A stretch of DNA of 64,000 bases from Streptomyces sp. TBY4. Its GTDB lineage: Bacteria; Actinomycetota; Actinomycetes; Streptomycetales; Streptomycetaceae. Location: assembly GCF_024213195.1 (NCBI RefSeq), contig NZ_JANAVF010000003.1:209420-273419 (forward strand). The letters are read 5' to 3'. The translations under genes were made by a program, and so were the position numbers. Below are positions 26,730-36,119 of this stretch, in pieces (the stretch's first letter is position 1; each line of letters starts with the position of its first letter). The notes under the pieces were generated by a model. That model was not told where the DNA came from. It saw only the letters and a list, made by a program, of their open reading frames with translations, and made no database searches.

Positions 26730-28025
26730 ATGGCTGTCGTACGTGATCTGCGCGTACTCCTGCGTCTGCGGGACTTCCGCAATCTGCTCGCCGTACGGCT
26801 GCTCTCCCAGGCAGCCGACGGGGTCTACCAGGTCGCGCTGGCCGCCTACGTCGTCTTCTCCCCGGAGAAGCAGGCCTCGCCGGCCGCCATCGCCTCGGCC
26901 ATGGCGGTGCTCCTGCTGCCCTATTCGGTGATCGGCCCCTTCGCCGGAGTCCTCCTTGACCGCTGGCGGCGCCGCCAGGTGTTCCTCTACGGCAACCTGC
27001 TGCGGGCCTTCCTCGCCTGCGTCACCGGCATGCTGATCGTCGCGCACGTTCCCGACTGGCTCTTCTACGCCTCGGCCCTGTCCGTGACCGCGGTCAACCG
27101 CTTCGTCCTGGCCGGGCTCGCCGCATCCCTGCCGCGGGTCGTCGCACCCGGCCAGCTGGTCACCGCGAACGCCCTCTCACCCACCGCGGGAACGCTCGCC
27201 GCCGTCGCCGGCGGGGGCCTGGCCTTCCTCGTGCGGGTACTGGCCGATGACTCCGACGCCCTGGTCGTACTCCTCGGAGCCGGCCTCTACCTGTGTGCGG
27301 CCCTGGTCTCCCTGCGCCTGGCCCTGGACCTCCTCGGACCCGACCACCCTCCCGGCCGCATCAACCCGACGATCGGCCAGGGGGTCGCCCTCACCCTGCG
27401 GGGACTGGCCGAGGGCCTGCGGCACCTGGCCTCCCGGCGCGAGGCGGCCCGGGCGCTCACCGCCATGACCGTCATGCGCTTCTGCTACGGGGCCCTGTTC
27501 GTCATGCTGCTCATGCTCTGCCGCTACGCCTGGTCGGACACCGAGGCCGACGGGCTGGCGCTGCTGGGCGTCACGGTCGGCGTCTCCGGGGCGGGGTTCT
27601 TCGCCGCCGCCGTCGTCACTCCCTGGCTGGTGGGCTGGCTGGGCGCCCTCGGTTCCATCACCCTGTGCGCCGCGGGCGCCGCGGTGCTGGTGCCCGCACT
27701 CGGCCTGTTCTTCGCGCCCGGGCCGATGCTGGCGGCCGCCTTCGTGCTGGGCCTCGCTACCCAGGGGGCCAAGATCTCCACCGACACCGTCGTGCAGTCC
27801 CAGGTGGACGACGCCTTCCGCGGCCGCGTCTTCTCCGTCTACGACGTGCTCTTCAACGCCGCCTTCGTGGGCGCCGCTGGGGTGGCCGCTCTCGTGCTCC
27901 CCCTCGACGGGCACTCCGTCCCCCTGGTCCTCGGGGTGACGGTGCTCTACACCGCCACCGCGGCACTCCTCATGCGTCAGAGCGATACGCGTCAGGGCGA
28001 TGTTTCACGTGAAACATCGCCCTGA
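26730..28025 (+). CDS. MFS transporter
   Basis: About 431 residues, with twelve hydrophobic helices and the MFS loop motif between helices 2 and 3 (GVLLDRWRRRQVFLYG). No substrate can be inferred. ATG at 26730 (MAVVRDLRVLLRL) is preferred; an in-frame GTG lies 15 bp upstream, and no clear ribosome site is seen for either. The last residues, GDVSRETSP, are the translation of parS site 4, so the centromere site is embedded in the C-terminus. Confidence 0.85.
   Translation: MAVVRDLRVLLRLRDFRNLLAVRLLSQAADGVYQVALAAYVVFSPEKQASPAAIASAMAVLLLPYSVIGPFAGVLLDRWRRRQVFLYGNLLRAFLACVTGMLIVAHVPDWLFYASALSVTAVNRFVLAGLAASLPRVVAPGQLVTANALSPTAGTLAAVAGGGLAFLVRVLADDSDALVVLLGAGLYLCAALVSLRLALDLLGPDHPPGRINPTIGQGVALTLRGLAEGLRHLASRREAARALTAMTVMRFCYGALFVMLLMLCRYAWSDTEADGLALLGVTVGVSGAGFFAAAVVTPWLVGWLGALGSITLCAAGAAVLVPALGLFFAPGPMLAAAFVLGLATQGAKISTDTVVQSQVDDAFRGRVFSVYDVLFNAAFVGAAGVAALVLPLDGHSVPLVLGVTVLYTATAALLMRQSDTRQGDVSRETSP
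28002..28015. other. parS centromere site 4
   Basis: Exact parS within a perfect 32-bp palindrome (27993-28024) that spans the stop of the MFS gene. The extended symmetry also forms a hairpin that could terminate the MFS transcript. Confidence 0.95.
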
Positions 28026-28052
28026 CCGCAGACCACCGGCCGCAGCACGACC

Positions 28053-28088
28053 GGTGGGCCGATGTTTCACGGGAAACATCGGCCCACC
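28053..28088. other. Degenerate parS in a 36-bp near-palindrome
   Basis: GTTTCACGGGAAAC at 28064-28077 differs from parS by one base in the central CG step. Outside it, arms GGTGGGCCGAT / ATCGGCCCACC extend the dyad to 36 bp (28053-28088). It lies between the convergent MFS and cca stops and may be a transcription terminator derived from, or doubling as, a weakened parS. Confidence 0.75.
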
Positions 28089-28095
28089 CCGGCCC

Positions 28096-29562
28096 TCAGC
28101 CCTGTGCCGCCCACCACTCCTTGAGCGCGGCCACCGCCGCGTCGTGCTCCATCGGGCCGTTCTCCAGCCGCAGCTCCAGCAGGAATGCGTAGGCCTTGCC
28201 GATCACCGGGCCGGGGCCCACGTCGAGGACCCGCATGATCTCGTTGCCGTCGAGGTCGGGCCGGATCGCGTCCAGCTCCTCCCTCTCCTGCAGCTGGGCG
28301 ATGCGCTCCTCCAGCCCGTCGTAGGTGCGGGAGAGCGCGTTCGCCTTGCGCTTGTTGCGCGTGGTGCAGTCGGAACGGGTCAGCTTGTGCAGCCGGTCCA
28401 GCAGCGGACCGGCGTCACGGACGTAGCGCCGCACGGCGGAGTCGGTCCACTCCCCGTCCCCGTACCCGTGGAAGCGCAGGTGCAGCTCCACCAGCCGGGA
28501 CACGTCCTTGACCATGTCGTTGGAGTACTTGAGCGCGGTCATGCGCTTCTTGGTCATCTTCGCGCCCACCATCTCGTGGTGGTGGAAGGAGACCCGTCCG
28601 TCGCTCTCGAACCTGCGGGTCCGGGGCTTGCCGATGTCGTGCAGCAGGGCCGCGAGCCGCAGCACCAGGTCCGGGCCCTCGTCCTCCAGCGCGATCGCCT
28701 GCTCCAGCACGATCAGCGAGTGGTCGTAGACGTCCTTGTGCCGGTGGTGCTCATCGCTCTCCAGACGCAGCGCCGGCAGCTCCGGCAGCACGTGCTCGGC
28801 CAGCCCCGTGTCCACGAGGAGGCCCAGGCCCTTGCGCGGGTGCGCGGAGAGCAGGAGCTTGTTCAGTTCTCCCTGGACCCGCTCGGCCGAGACGATCTCG
28901 ATGCGGCCGGACATCTCCGTCATCGCCGTCACCACGTCCGGGGCGACCTCGAAGTCGAGCTGGGCGGCGAACCGTGCCGCCCGCAGCATCCGCAGCGGGT
29001 CGTCGGAGAAGGAGTCCTCGGCCGTGCCCGGGGTCCGCAGCACGCCCGCCCGGAGGTCCTCCAGACCGCCGTGCGGGTCCACGAACTCCTTCTCGGGGAG
29101 CGCGACGGCCATCGCGTTCACCGTGAAGTCACGGCGGACGAGGTCTTCCTCGATGGAGTCGCCGTAGGAGACCTCGGGCTTGCGCGAGGTCCGGTCGTAG
29201 GACTCCGAGCGGTACGTGGTCACCTCGATCTGGAAGCTGCGATCCACGTCCCCGACGCGCGCGTCCTTCTGCGCACCGACCGTGCCGAAGGCGATGCCGA
29301 CGTCCCAGACCGAGTCGGCCCACGGCCTGACGATCTTGAGAACGTCCTCGGGGCGGGCATCGGTGGTGAAGTCCAGATCGTTGCCGAGGCGCCCGAGCAG
29401 CGCGTCGCGGACGGACCCGCCGACCAGGGCGAGACGGAAACCCGCCTCCTGGAAACGGCGGCCGAGCTCGTCGGCGACAGGGGCGATCCGCAGCAGTTCA
29501 CTCACCGCGCGGGCCTGCCCGTGATTCAGGACACTGGGGTTGTCTTCGTTGGCGTTCGGCAC
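28096..29562 (-). CDS. cca: CCA tRNA nucleotidyltransferase
   Basis: 488 residues. The nucleotidyltransferase motif is ALVGGSVRDALLGRLGNDLDFTTDA (GSxxR and DxD). The HD domain motif is LLHDIGKPRTRR, with the C-terminal half continuing through EERIAQLQ. The enzyme adds CCA to tRNA 3' ends, or is a poly(A)-polymerase-like member, as the actinobacterial class I/II distinction is blurred. The GTG at 29562 (VPNANEDNP) fits the family N-terminus. The upstream frame is not conserved. It is divergent from the DUF6049 gene. Confidence 0.93.
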   Translation of the reverse strand: MPNANEDNPSVLNHGQARAVSELLRIAPVADELGRRFQEAGFRLALVGGSVRDALLGRLGNDLDFTTDARPEDVLKIVRPWADSVWDVGIAFGTVGAQKDARVGDVDRSFQIEVTTYRSESYDRTSRKPEVSYGDSIEEDLVRRDFTVNAMAVALPEKEFVDPHGGLEDLRAGVLRTPGTAEDSFSDDPLRMLRAARFAAQLDFEVAPDVVTAMTEMSGRIEIVSAERVQGELNKLLLSAHPRKGLGLLVDTGLAEHVLPELPALRLESDEHHRHKDVYDHSLIVLEQAIALEDEGPDLVLRLAALLHDIGKPRTRRFESDGRVSFHHHEMVGAKMTKKRMTALKYSNDMVKDVSRLVELHLRFHGYGDGEWTDSAVRRYVRDAGPLLDRLHKLTRSDCTTRNKRKANALSRTYDGLEERIAQLQEREELDAIRPDLDGNEIMRVLDVGPGPVIGKAYAFLLELRLENGPMEHDAAVAALKEWWAAQG

Positions 29563-29749
29563 AACAGAAAAGGGTACGTGCCCGGCCCGCCCGGAGCTCC
29601 CGTGTTTCGCGGCCACCCCGGCCCCCGGCCGCTCCGGGGCGGAGCCGATCATGTGGAGCAAGGCGCGGCACTCGCGCACAGCGGGCCTCGTTACCATGCG
29701 TGGACGCACAAACGACGACCACTGACACTCCGAGGGACGGACGAGCGCG

Positions 29750-32020
29750 TTGGCCGAGGCGGCAGACATCCAGGGGGCGCCCCTCGCTCCTGCCCGGCGA
29801 CGGTGGCTGCGGCGCGCGGTCGTCCTGCTCGCAGGGACGCCGGTCCTCGCCGGCCTGGTCTACTCGCACGCTCCCGAAGCCCAGGCCGCCGACACGGCGG
29901 CCGCCGCCGTCGACGTCCAGCTCGACGGGCTGACGCCGAGCGCCCCGGTCAAGGGCGACACCCTCACCATCTCGGGCACCGTGACCAACAACGGCACCGA
30001 GAAGATCACCGACGCGCACGTGGGTCTGCGGGTCGGGCCGGCGCTGGGGGACCGCACCTCCATCGAGGAAGCCGCCGAGCGCGGCGGTTTCCGGGCCGGT
30101 ACCGACCCTGCGGAGGTCGGCGCCGAGTTCGCCGTGAAGATCGATTCGCTGCCTTCGAAGGTCAGCCAGCCGTTCACCCTCAAGGTTCCGGTGAACAAGC
30201 TGGACCTGGACGAGGACGGCGTCTACCAGCTCGGCGTCTCCCTGTCCGGGGAGACCGCGAGCCGCCAGTACGAGCAGGTCCTCGGCATCAAGCGGACCTT
30301 CCTGCCCTGGCAGCCGGAGGCCGCCGCCAAGCGTTCCCAGCTCGCGTACGTCTGGCCCCTGATCTCCACCACGCACCTGACCTCGGAGACCGGCTCGGAC
30401 GAGCTGCAGACCCCCGTCTTCCTCGACGACGGCCTCGCCGACGAGCTGAAGCCGGGCGGCCGCCTGGAACAGATGGTCACCCTCGGCAAGGACCTTCCCA
30501 TCACCTGGGTCATCGACCCGGACCTGCTCTACACCGTCGACGCGATGACCAAGGGCTACCGGGTCCGCACCCCCGACGGCCGGACCGTCGCGGGCAAGAA
30601 CAAGGCCATCGCCGAGCAGTGGCTGAGCTCGCTGGAGAACGCCGTCCAGGGCAAGAAGGTCGTCGCGCTGCCCTTCGCGGATCCGGACATCGCCTCGCTC
30701 GCCCACCGCGGCAAGGACGTCTCCGGCACCCTCGGACAGCTGCGGCCGGCCACCGACAAGGCGAAGGACGCCGTCGAGACCGTCCTGCACGTCCCCGCGA
30801 GCACCGACTTCTCCTGGCCCGTGAACGGGGCGATCGACCCCTCGATCGTCAACGTCGCGACGTCGGCCGGCGCCCACAACGTCCTCACCCGCAGCGACAG
30901 CCTCCAGGAGACCGGCGCCCTCGGCTACACCCCGTCGGCCGCGCGGCCCATCGGCGCGGGCACCACGGCCGTGGTCGCCGACGCCGACCTCTCCACCGCG
31001 TTCGAGGGCGACATGCTCCGCGCCGGGAACTCCACCCTCTCGGTGCAGCAGTTCCTCGCCCAGACCCTCGCCCTGAACCTGCAGAAGGCCGACAGCCAGC
31101 GCAGCTTCGTCGTCGCCCCGCAGCGGACGCCCAGCGCCAGTCAGGCACAGACGATGGCCGCCGCCATACGGGGTCTGCAGTCGGGCCGCTGGAGCCAGGC
31201 CGTGGACCTGGAGGCGGCGGCCGCCGCGACTCCCGACCCCCGCGCCGCCACCCAGGTCCCCGGAGCCGGCCAGTACCCCGAGGCGCTGAGCAAGCAGGAA
31301 CTGCCGGTCTCCGCCTTCGAGAAGATCCGCGCCACCGAGACCACCCTCGACCACTTCAAGGTGATCCTGACCGCGCCCGACCGCGTGGAGATCCCCTTCG
31401 GCAACACCACCAACCGGGAGATGTCCACCTCCTGGCGCGGCCGCCCCGACGCGGCCCGGGAGTACCGGGACCAGGTGCAGCAGTACCTGGTCCGGCTCAC
31501 CGAGAAGGTCAAGATCATCCCCAAGTCCGACGCGACCCTCTCCGGACACAGCGCGACCATCCCCGTCACCGTCCAGAACGGCCTCGTCCAGGACACCCAC
31601 AACCTGGTCCTCCGGCTGCGCTCCGCCAACCCGACCCGGCTGATGTTCGGCGACAGCGGGGAGGCCCAGCAGGAGGTCTCCATCCAGGGCGGGCACAGCC
31701 AGACCGTGAAGTTCCCCGCCAACGCCACGGCGAGCGGCCCGGTCGAGGTCACGGCCCAGCTCTTCACCACCGACGGCGTGCCCTACGGCAAGGCCCGCAA
31801 GTTCACCGTCGAAGCCACCGAGGTCACCCCGACCGTCATGCTCGTCATCGCGGGCGGGGTCCTCCTCCTCGTGCTGGCGGGCATCAAGATGTACGCCACC
31901 CGCAAGCGTGTCGCAGCACGCGCCGCCGCCGAGGAGAACACGCAGCAGAGTGACGAGTCCCCGGACACCGGACCGCAAAGCGCGGACCCGTCCGGCACGG
32001 GTGAGACAGTGGACCGTTGA
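29750..32020 (+). CDS. DUF6049 family secreted membrane-anchored protein
   Basis: 756 residues. An N-terminal signal sequence follows the basic ARRRWLRRAV stretch and ends around AQA-AD. Ig/CARDB-like folds lie near the start (LTISGTVTNNGTEKI) and a polysaccharide-deacetylase-like middle region follows (residues ~190-430). One C-terminal TM helix (VMLVIAGGVLLLVLAGI) leaves a short cytoplasmic acidic tail. The gene is conserved next to murJ in actinobacteria (Rv3909 in M. tuberculosis), suggesting an envelope role; the exact function is unknown. Start TTG 29750, with GAGGGACGG about eleven bases upstream. Confidence 0.85.
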   Translation: MAEAADIQGAPLAPARRRWLRRAVVLLAGTPVLAGLVYSHAPEAQAADTAAAAVDVQLDGLTPSAPVKGDTLTISGTVTNNGTEKITDAHVGLRVGPALGDRTSIEEAAERGGFRAGTDPAEVGAEFAVKIDSLPSKVSQPFTLKVPVNKLDLDEDGVYQLGVSLSGETASRQYEQVLGIKRTFLPWQPEAAAKRSQLAYVWPLISTTHLTSETGSDELQTPVFLDDGLADELKPGGRLEQMVTLGKDLPITWVIDPDLLYTVDAMTKGYRVRTPDGRTVAGKNKAIAEQWLSSLENAVQGKKVVALPFADPDIASLAHRGKDVSGTLGQLRPATDKAKDAVETVLHVPASTDFSWPVNGAIDPSIVNVATSAGAHNVLTRSDSLQETGALGYTPSAARPIGAGTTAVVADADLSTAFEGDMLRAGNSTLSVQQFLAQTLALNLQKADSQRSFVVAPQRTPSASQAQTMAAAIRGLQSGRWSQAVDLEAAAAATPDPRAATQVPGAGQYPEALSKQELPVSAFEKIRATETTLDHFKVILTAPDRVEIPFGNTTNREMSTSWRGRPDAAREYRDQVQQYLVRLTEKVKIIPKSDATLSGHSATIPVTVQNGLVQDTHNLVLRLRSANPTRLMFGDSGEAQQEVSIQGGHSQTVKFPANATASGPVEVTAQLFTTDGVPYGKARKFTVEATEVTPTVMLVIAGGVLLLVLAGIKMYATRKRVAARAAAEENTQQSDESPDTGPQSADPSGTGETVDR

Positions 32021-32066
32021 GCGATGCCGTGGCCGGTCGGCCTGGGGACGATGAGGTGGGGTTTCG

Positions 32067-34250
32067 ATGAACGCGCCGTACGAAGGTGACCGCGCGCAGG
32101 GCACTGGCGGGCCCGCGCCCTCCCAGGGCACTGCCCCCGGCGCCCCGGTGCCGGGACAGGTGCCCGCACCCGCGCCGGCACCGGACCACGACCCGTATGT
32201 CCAGGACGCCTACGCCTACGACCCGTACCGGGCCCAGGACCTCTCCGCCCAGGACCCGGTGGCGGAGGTCCTCTACGACCGGGCCTCGCACCCGCCACCG
32301 CCGCCCGGCACCTTCCAGGAGCCCGGTCCGCTCTACGCGGCCCCGCCGGCCCCCTCGTACGCCCCGGACCCGCGGGTGTGGGCCCAGACCCCGCCGCCCG
32401 AACCGGACGGCCCGTCCCGGCACCTGCCCTACGGGGACCACGCCACGACCACGCAGTTCGTCGGCGTGGACTCCCTCGTGACCAAGGCCGCCGACCAGGA
32501 CCAGGACCCCCGCCCCGACGCCTTCGCCCACCTCTACCGGGACCAGGACGCGGCACCCCGCACCCCCGCCGAGGACGCGCCCGTCGCCGCCCCGGCACCG
32601 AGCAAGCCCGCCGGACGCGCCTCCAGCCTGCTCAAGTCCAGCGCCCTGATGGCAGCCGGCACCATCGTCTCCCGCATCACCGGCTTCCTGCGGACCCTGG
32701 TGATCGCCGGGGCGATCGGCGTCGCCACCCTCAACGACAGCTACCAGGTCGCCAACACCCTGCCGACGATGATCTACGTCCTGGTCGGCGGCGGCGCCCT
32801 CAACGCCGTCTTCATCCCGCAGCTGGTGCGCGCGATGAAGAACGACGAGGACGGGGGAGAGGCCTACGCCAACCGGCTGCTGACCCTCGTCATGGTCCTG
32901 CTCGGCGCCGTCACCGTGGTGTGCGTGCTCGCGGCACCGCTGTTCATCGGCATGATGTCGCAGAAGATCGCCAACGACCCGGCCCGGATGGACGTCGCCG
33001 TCGCCTTCGCCCACTACTGCCTGCCCACCATGTTCTTCATGGGCGTGCACGTGGTCCTCGGTCAGATCCTCAACGCCCGCGGCCGGTTCGGCGCGATGAT
33101 GTGGACCCCGGTCCTCAACAACATCGTCGTCATCGCCACCTTCGGCGCCTTCATCTGGGCCTTCGGCGGCTTCACCACCACCGGCGTCACCGAGGCCGGC
33201 ATCACCCCCGAGGGCGTCCGGCTGCTGGGCCTGGGCACCCTGCTCGGCCTCGTCGTCCAGTCCCTGGCGATGCTCCCCTACCTGCGCGACGCCGGCTTCA
33301 GGCCGCGCCTGCGCTTCGACTGGAAGGGCCACGGCCTCGGCAAGGCGGCCGGACTGGCCAAGTGGACCTTCTTCTTCGTCCTCGCCAACCAGCTCGGCCT
33401 CATCGTCGTCACCCAGCTCGCCACCTGGGCGGGCGAGGTGGCCGACAAGCAGGGCCACGGCGGTACCGGCATCACCGGCTACAACTACGCCCTGCTGCTC
33501 TGGCAGATGCCGCAGGCCATCATCACCGTCTCCGTCATGACCGCCGTCCTGCCGCGCATCTCCCGCTCCGCTCACGACGGCGACGCCGCCGCGGTCCGCG
33601 ACGACATCTCCTACGGACTGCGCACCTCGGCCGTCGCGATCGTGCCCTGCGCCTTCGCCTTCCTCGCCCTGGGCGTCCCCATGGCCGGCCTGCTCTACGC
33701 CGGTTCCGGCACGCAGAGCGCCCAGAACATCGGTTTCATCCTGATGGCCTTCGGCCTCGGACTGATCCCCTACTCCGTCCAGTACGTCGTCCTGCGCGGC
33801 TTCTACGCCTACGAGGACACCCGGACGCCCTTCTACAACACCGTCATCGTGGCCGCCGTCAACGCGGGCATGTCCGCGGTGGCCTTCTTCGTGCTCCCCG
33901 CCCGCTGGGCCGTCGTCGGCATGGCGGCCGCCTACGGCCTCGGCTACGTCGTGGGCGTCGGTGTCGCCTGGCGCCGGCTGCGCACCCGCCTGGGCGGCGA
34001 CCTCGACGGGGCGCACGTGATGCGCACCTACACCCGCCTCATCGGCGCCTGCGTCCCCGCCGCCGCCGTGGCGGGCGCCGTGGCCTTCGCCGTCCTGCGG
34101 TTCATCGGCAGCGGAGCCCTCGGCTCCCTCACCGCCCTGGTGGCCGGCGGCATCGCCCTGGCGGCCGTGTTCCTCGTCGCCGCCAAGCGCATGCGCATCG
34201 AGGAACTCAACGCCATGGTCGGGATGGTCCGCGGGCGCCTGGGACGCTGA
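32067..34250 (+). CDS. murJ: Lipid II flippase MurJ (MviN)
   Basis: 727 residues. A Pro-rich cytoplasmic N-terminal extension of ~185 residues precedes fourteen membrane helices beginning LLKSSALMAAGTIVSRITGFLRT, a MurJ/MviN signature. It flips undecaprenyl-PP-linked disaccharide pentapeptide across the membrane. In mycobacteria this enzyme is fused to a pseudokinase domain, whereas here the pseudokinase is the next, separate gene. GAGGTGGGG lies before the ATG. The DUF6049 gene ends 46 bp upstream. Confidence 0.95.
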   Translation: MNAPYEGDRAQGTGGPAPSQGTAPGAPVPGQVPAPAPAPDHDPYVQDAYAYDPYRAQDLSAQDPVAEVLYDRASHPPPPPGTFQEPGPLYAAPPAPSYAPDPRVWAQTPPPEPDGPSRHLPYGDHATTTQFVGVDSLVTKAADQDQDPRPDAFAHLYRDQDAAPRTPAEDAPVAAPAPSKPAGRASSLLKSSALMAAGTIVSRITGFLRTLVIAGAIGVATLNDSYQVANTLPTMIYVLVGGGALNAVFIPQLVRAMKNDEDGGEAYANRLLTLVMVLLGAVTVVCVLAAPLFIGMMSQKIANDPARMDVAVAFAHYCLPTMFFMGVHVVLGQILNARGRFGAMMWTPVLNNIVVIATFGAFIWAFGGFTTTGVTEAGITPEGVRLLGLGTLLGLVVQSLAMLPYLRDAGFRPRLRFDWKGHGLGKAAGLAKWTFFFVLANQLGLIVVTQLATWAGEVADKQGHGGTGITGYNYALLLWQMPQAIITVSVMTAVLPRISRSAHDGDAAAVRDDISYGLRTSAVAIVPCAFAFLALGVPMAGLLYAGSGTQSAQNIGFILMAFGLGLIPYSVQYVVLRGFYAYEDTRTPFYNTVIVAAVNAGMSAVAFFVLPARWAVVGMAAAYGLGYVVGVGVAWRRLRTRLGGDLDGAHVMRTYTRLIGACVPAAAVAGAVAFAVLRFIGSGALGSLTALVAGGIALAAVFLVAAKRMRIEELNAMVGMVRGRLGR

Positions 34251-34367
34251 TGCGTACAACCTTCCCCGTCCCTGGCGTGTCGTGCAGATCGGTGGACTGT
34301 GGGCACAATTGGCATGGCTTCGCAGACTGGCCGACAGCGCGCAACGGATGGGGAGGCGGGGACGACG

Positions 34368-36095
34368 GTGGCGGAACGTAGCACGGCTGCCGTCGACGTG
34401 GCCGACAACAGCGGCGACGAGCCGCTGGCCGCGGAGACGGTCCAGGCCACGGCCGACGGGGTGGACACCCAGAACGGACAAGCCGCGGACGGAACCATGC
34501 CCGAGAAGGACGGCGAGCGCGGTAACCCGGCACCCACCGCCGCGCCCGAGCTGCACAGCGGCCACAAGCTGGCCAGACGCTACCGGCTCGAAGAGTGCGT
34601 CACCCGTCTGGACGGATTCAGCAGCTGGCGTGCGATGGACGAGAAGCTGCGCCGGGCCGTGGGCGTCCACCTGCTGCCCGCCGACCACGCGCGGGCCCGG
34701 TCCGTCCTGGCCGCCGCCCGCTCCTCGGCCCTGCTCGGCGACCCCCGGTTCGTCCAGGTCCTCGACGCCGTGGAGGAGAACGACCTCGTCTACGTCGTCC
34801 ACGAGTGGCTCCCCGACGCCACGGAGCTCACCGCGGTCCTCGCCGCGGGCCCCATGGAGCCGCACGAGGCCTACCAGCTCGTCAGCCAGGTCTCCCAGGC
34901 CATGGCCGCCGCGCACCGCGAGGGCCTGGCACACCTGCGCCTGACCCCCAGCGCCATACTGCGCACCTCCACGGGCCAGTACCGCATCCGCGGCCTCGCC
35001 GTGAACGCCGCCCTGCGCGGCATCACCAGCGAGACCCCGCAACGCGCGGACACCGAGGCCATCGGCGCCCTCCTGTACGCCGCGCTGACCCAGCGCTGGC
35101 CGTACGAGAACGACGCCTACGGCCTCACCGGCCTGCCCAAGGGCGTCGGTCTCATCGCCCCCGACCAGGTCCGCGCGGGCGTGCACCGGGGGCTGGGCGA
35201 GCTGGCCATGCGCGCCCTCGCCAACGACGGAGCCACCGCCTCGCGGCAGGAGCCCGCCTGCACCACCCCGGAGGAGCTCTCCAAGGCGGTGGCCGCGATG
35301 CCCCGCATCCGCCCGCCGGAGCCCACCTTCACGGCCCCTCCGGAGTACCAGCACACCACGTACCAGCAGGGCAGCTACGGCAGGCCCCAGGGCCCCGGCA
35401 TGCCCACCGCCCAGGTCCTCACCGTCGTCCCTCCGCCGCCGCCCCTGCAGAGCCGTACCGGCCGCGTCCTCAAGTGGGGCGTCGCGGCCCTGCTGATCGC
35501 CGCCCTCGGACTGGGCAGCTGGCAGCTGGCCGACACCCTGCTCAACCGGAACAACCAGGGCAGCAGCAGCGGCAGCCAGAACGCCCAGCAGAAGCCCGAG
35601 GACATCGAGCAGAAGAAGGTACCGGTACCCCTGACCATCACCGATGCACGCGAGTACGCGCCCGATGGCAGGCCCCAGAGCGCGGGATCCGTCAAGAACA
35701 CCTACGACGGGGATTCCTCCACGCACTGGCGCACCATGTACTACCTCGACGGTCCCGATCTGAAGCCGTCCATCAAGACCGGCGTCGGCATCGTCTACGA
35801 CCTCGGATCCGAGCAAGAGGTCACCAGTGCCTCCATAGCGCTGCGGTTCGCGGGCGACCACACCACCACCACGCTCTACGCGGCCAACTCCCTCGACCCT
35901 TCCGGCACGGTCTCCTCCATGCCGAGGCTGGCCACGGCCAAAACCTCCGACAGCAGCTTCACCCTGACCGTCAACAAGCCGGTCAAGACCCGGTACATCC
36001 TGCTGTGGATGACCGCCATGCCGTGGGCTCCCGCCGAGGGCGGCAGCGGTGCCGGGTACAAGCAGGCCATCACCGACGTGAAGTTCACAGGCTGA
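34368..36095 (+). CDS. Membrane pseudokinase with extracytoplasmic discoidin-like domain (MurJ partner)
   Basis: About 575 residues. A kinase-like fold (~60-330) lacks canonical residues: the ATP lysine position reads RRAVGVHLLPADH and the catalytic loop reads HLRLTPSAIL instead of HRDxKPxN. One TM helix (~367-390) is followed by a linker and a C-terminal beta-rich domain (SVKNTYDGDSSTHWRTM..., discoidin/F5-F8-like). This matches the MviN C-terminal pseudokinase plus extracytoplasmic domain of M. tuberculosis, here as a separate gene. GTG 34368 has GGGAGGCGGGG ten bases upstream; ATG 34314 and GTG 34299 are alternatives. Confidence 0.82.
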   Translation: MAERSTAAVDVADNSGDEPLAAETVQATADGVDTQNGQAADGTMPEKDGERGNPAPTAAPELHSGHKLARRYRLEECVTRLDGFSSWRAMDEKLRRAVGVHLLPADHARARSVLAAARSSALLGDPRFVQVLDAVEENDLVYVVHEWLPDATELTAVLAAGPMEPHEAYQLVSQVSQAMAAAHREGLAHLRLTPSAILRTSTGQYRIRGLAVNAALRGITSETPQRADTEAIGALLYAALTQRWPYENDAYGLTGLPKGVGLIAPDQVRAGVHRGLGELAMRALANDGATASRQEPACTTPEELSKAVAAMPRIRPPEPTFTAPPEYQHTTYQQGSYGRPQGPGMPTAQVLTVVPPPPPLQSRTGRVLKWGVAALLIAALGLGSWQLADTLLNRNNQGSSSGSQNAQQKPEDIEQKKVPVPLTITDAREYAPDGRPQSAGSVKNTYDGDSSTHWRTMYYLDGPDLKPSIKTGVGIVYDLGSEQEVTSASIALRFAGDHTTTTLYAANSLDPSGTVSSMPRLATAKTSDSSFTLTVNKPVKTRYILLWMTAMPWAPAEGGSGAGYKQAITDVKFTG

Positions 36096-36119
36096 CCGGC
36101 AGCAGCGAAGGGGGCGGCG

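Noticed and set aside
28000..31953. 1317-residue plus-strand ORF beginning in the parS region
   Set aside because: It lies antisense to cca and out of frame with the DUF6049 gene; it gives only low-complexity Arg/Pro/Gly sequence.
29498..32131. 877-residue minus-strand ORF opposite the DUF6049 gene
   Set aside because: Shadow frame; the plus-strand gene has a signal peptide, TM helix and conserved context.
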